5,047 nucleotides of DNA from Eubacteriales Family XIII. Incertae Sedis bacterium (lineage in GTDB: Bacteria > Bacillota_A > Clostridia > Peptostreptococcales > Anaerovoracaceae). The position numbers were made by a program, and so were the translations under genes. A model generated the notes under the pieces. The model made no database searches and was not told the DNA's origin. It was given only the letters and a program-made list of their open reading frames with translations. The stretch covers positions 1-5,047 of the forward strand of contig JAITLA010000184.1 of NCBI GenBank assembly GCA_031278145.1, in the 5' to 3' direction. Below, piece by piece: positions 4,987 to 5,047 of this stretch (within the stretch, counting starts at the first letter, position 1; each line of letters starts with the position of its first letter).

Positions 4987-5042
4987 GGCACTGTGGCCCG
5001 TGCCGGTAAATCGCACAATTCCAACATTGTATGTGTTACACA
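4987..5042. repeat. Three further short palindromes at the right edge
   Basis: GGCAC (4987-4991) with GTGCC (5000-5004), ACAAT (5015-5019) with ATTGT (5026-5030), and TGTGT-T-ACACA (5032-5042) follow one another. The last resembles the TACACA/TGTGTA arms of the neighbouring REP-like unit, so a second copy may begin at the window edge. The window ends too soon to decide. Confidence 0.35.
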
Positions 5043-5047
5043 AATGA

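Noticed and set aside
4725..5027. A 100-residue minus-strand ORF in the right-hand intergenic region
   Set aside because: It runs through the palindromes, the REP-like motif and the putative promoter, has no Shine-Dalgarno sequence, and its product has no recognisable domain. It is probably a spurious reading of repeat DNA.

Overview
The window looks like chromosomal DNA from a high-GC member of the Clostridia or a related Firmicute. This is inferred from gene content: a DivIVA-type coiled-coil protein, a DUF6273 protein, a membrane-anchored GH25 muramidase, sigma-A promoters with 17-base spacers, purine-rich Shine-Dalgarno sites and a probable TTG start. There is no rRNA, tRNA or other taxonomic marker, so the placement is tentative. 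All five recognisable genes lie on the minus strand and read from right to left. I see no CRISPR array, tRNA, rRNA or intact transposase.

In transcription order: (1) 4633-5047 is a gene-free, palindrome-rich stretch. It holds a Firmicute REP-like repeat, two overlapping inverted repeats that could form competing hairpins, and a perfect GCCGATAA box of the flagellar sigma-28/SigD type. (2) 3529-4632 encodes a 367-residue cytoplasmic-looking protein with several EF-hand/dockerin-like calcium loops. A strong hairpin-plus-U-tract terminator follows it (3449-3495). (3) 2258-3307 encodes a membrane-anchored GH25 lysozyme with its own sigma-A promoter (TTGACT-17-TAGAAT). (4) A second sigma-A promoter (TTGATT-17-TATAAT) and a structured leader precede a 106-residue hypothetical ORF (1720-2040). 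(5) 994-1647 encodes a DUF6273 protein that begins with the same MAKSL motif as the preceding ORF, lies 72 bases downstream of it and is probably co-transcribed. (6) 1-777 encodes the N-terminal part of a DivIVA-like coiled-coil protein that runs off the left edge. A perfect TTGAT-N4-ATCAA (FNR/CRP-family type) palindrome sits about 87 bases upstream of its start.

The genes do not form one obvious pathway. DivIVA-like protein and GH25 muramidase point to cell-envelope growth or division, and the calcium-loop protein with its sigma-28-like box hints at the motility regulon. I do not see a defence system or other clear new multi-gene system. The most unusual material is the calcium-loop gene with its promoter and hairpins, the MAKSL gene pair, and the REP-like mosaic at the right edge.
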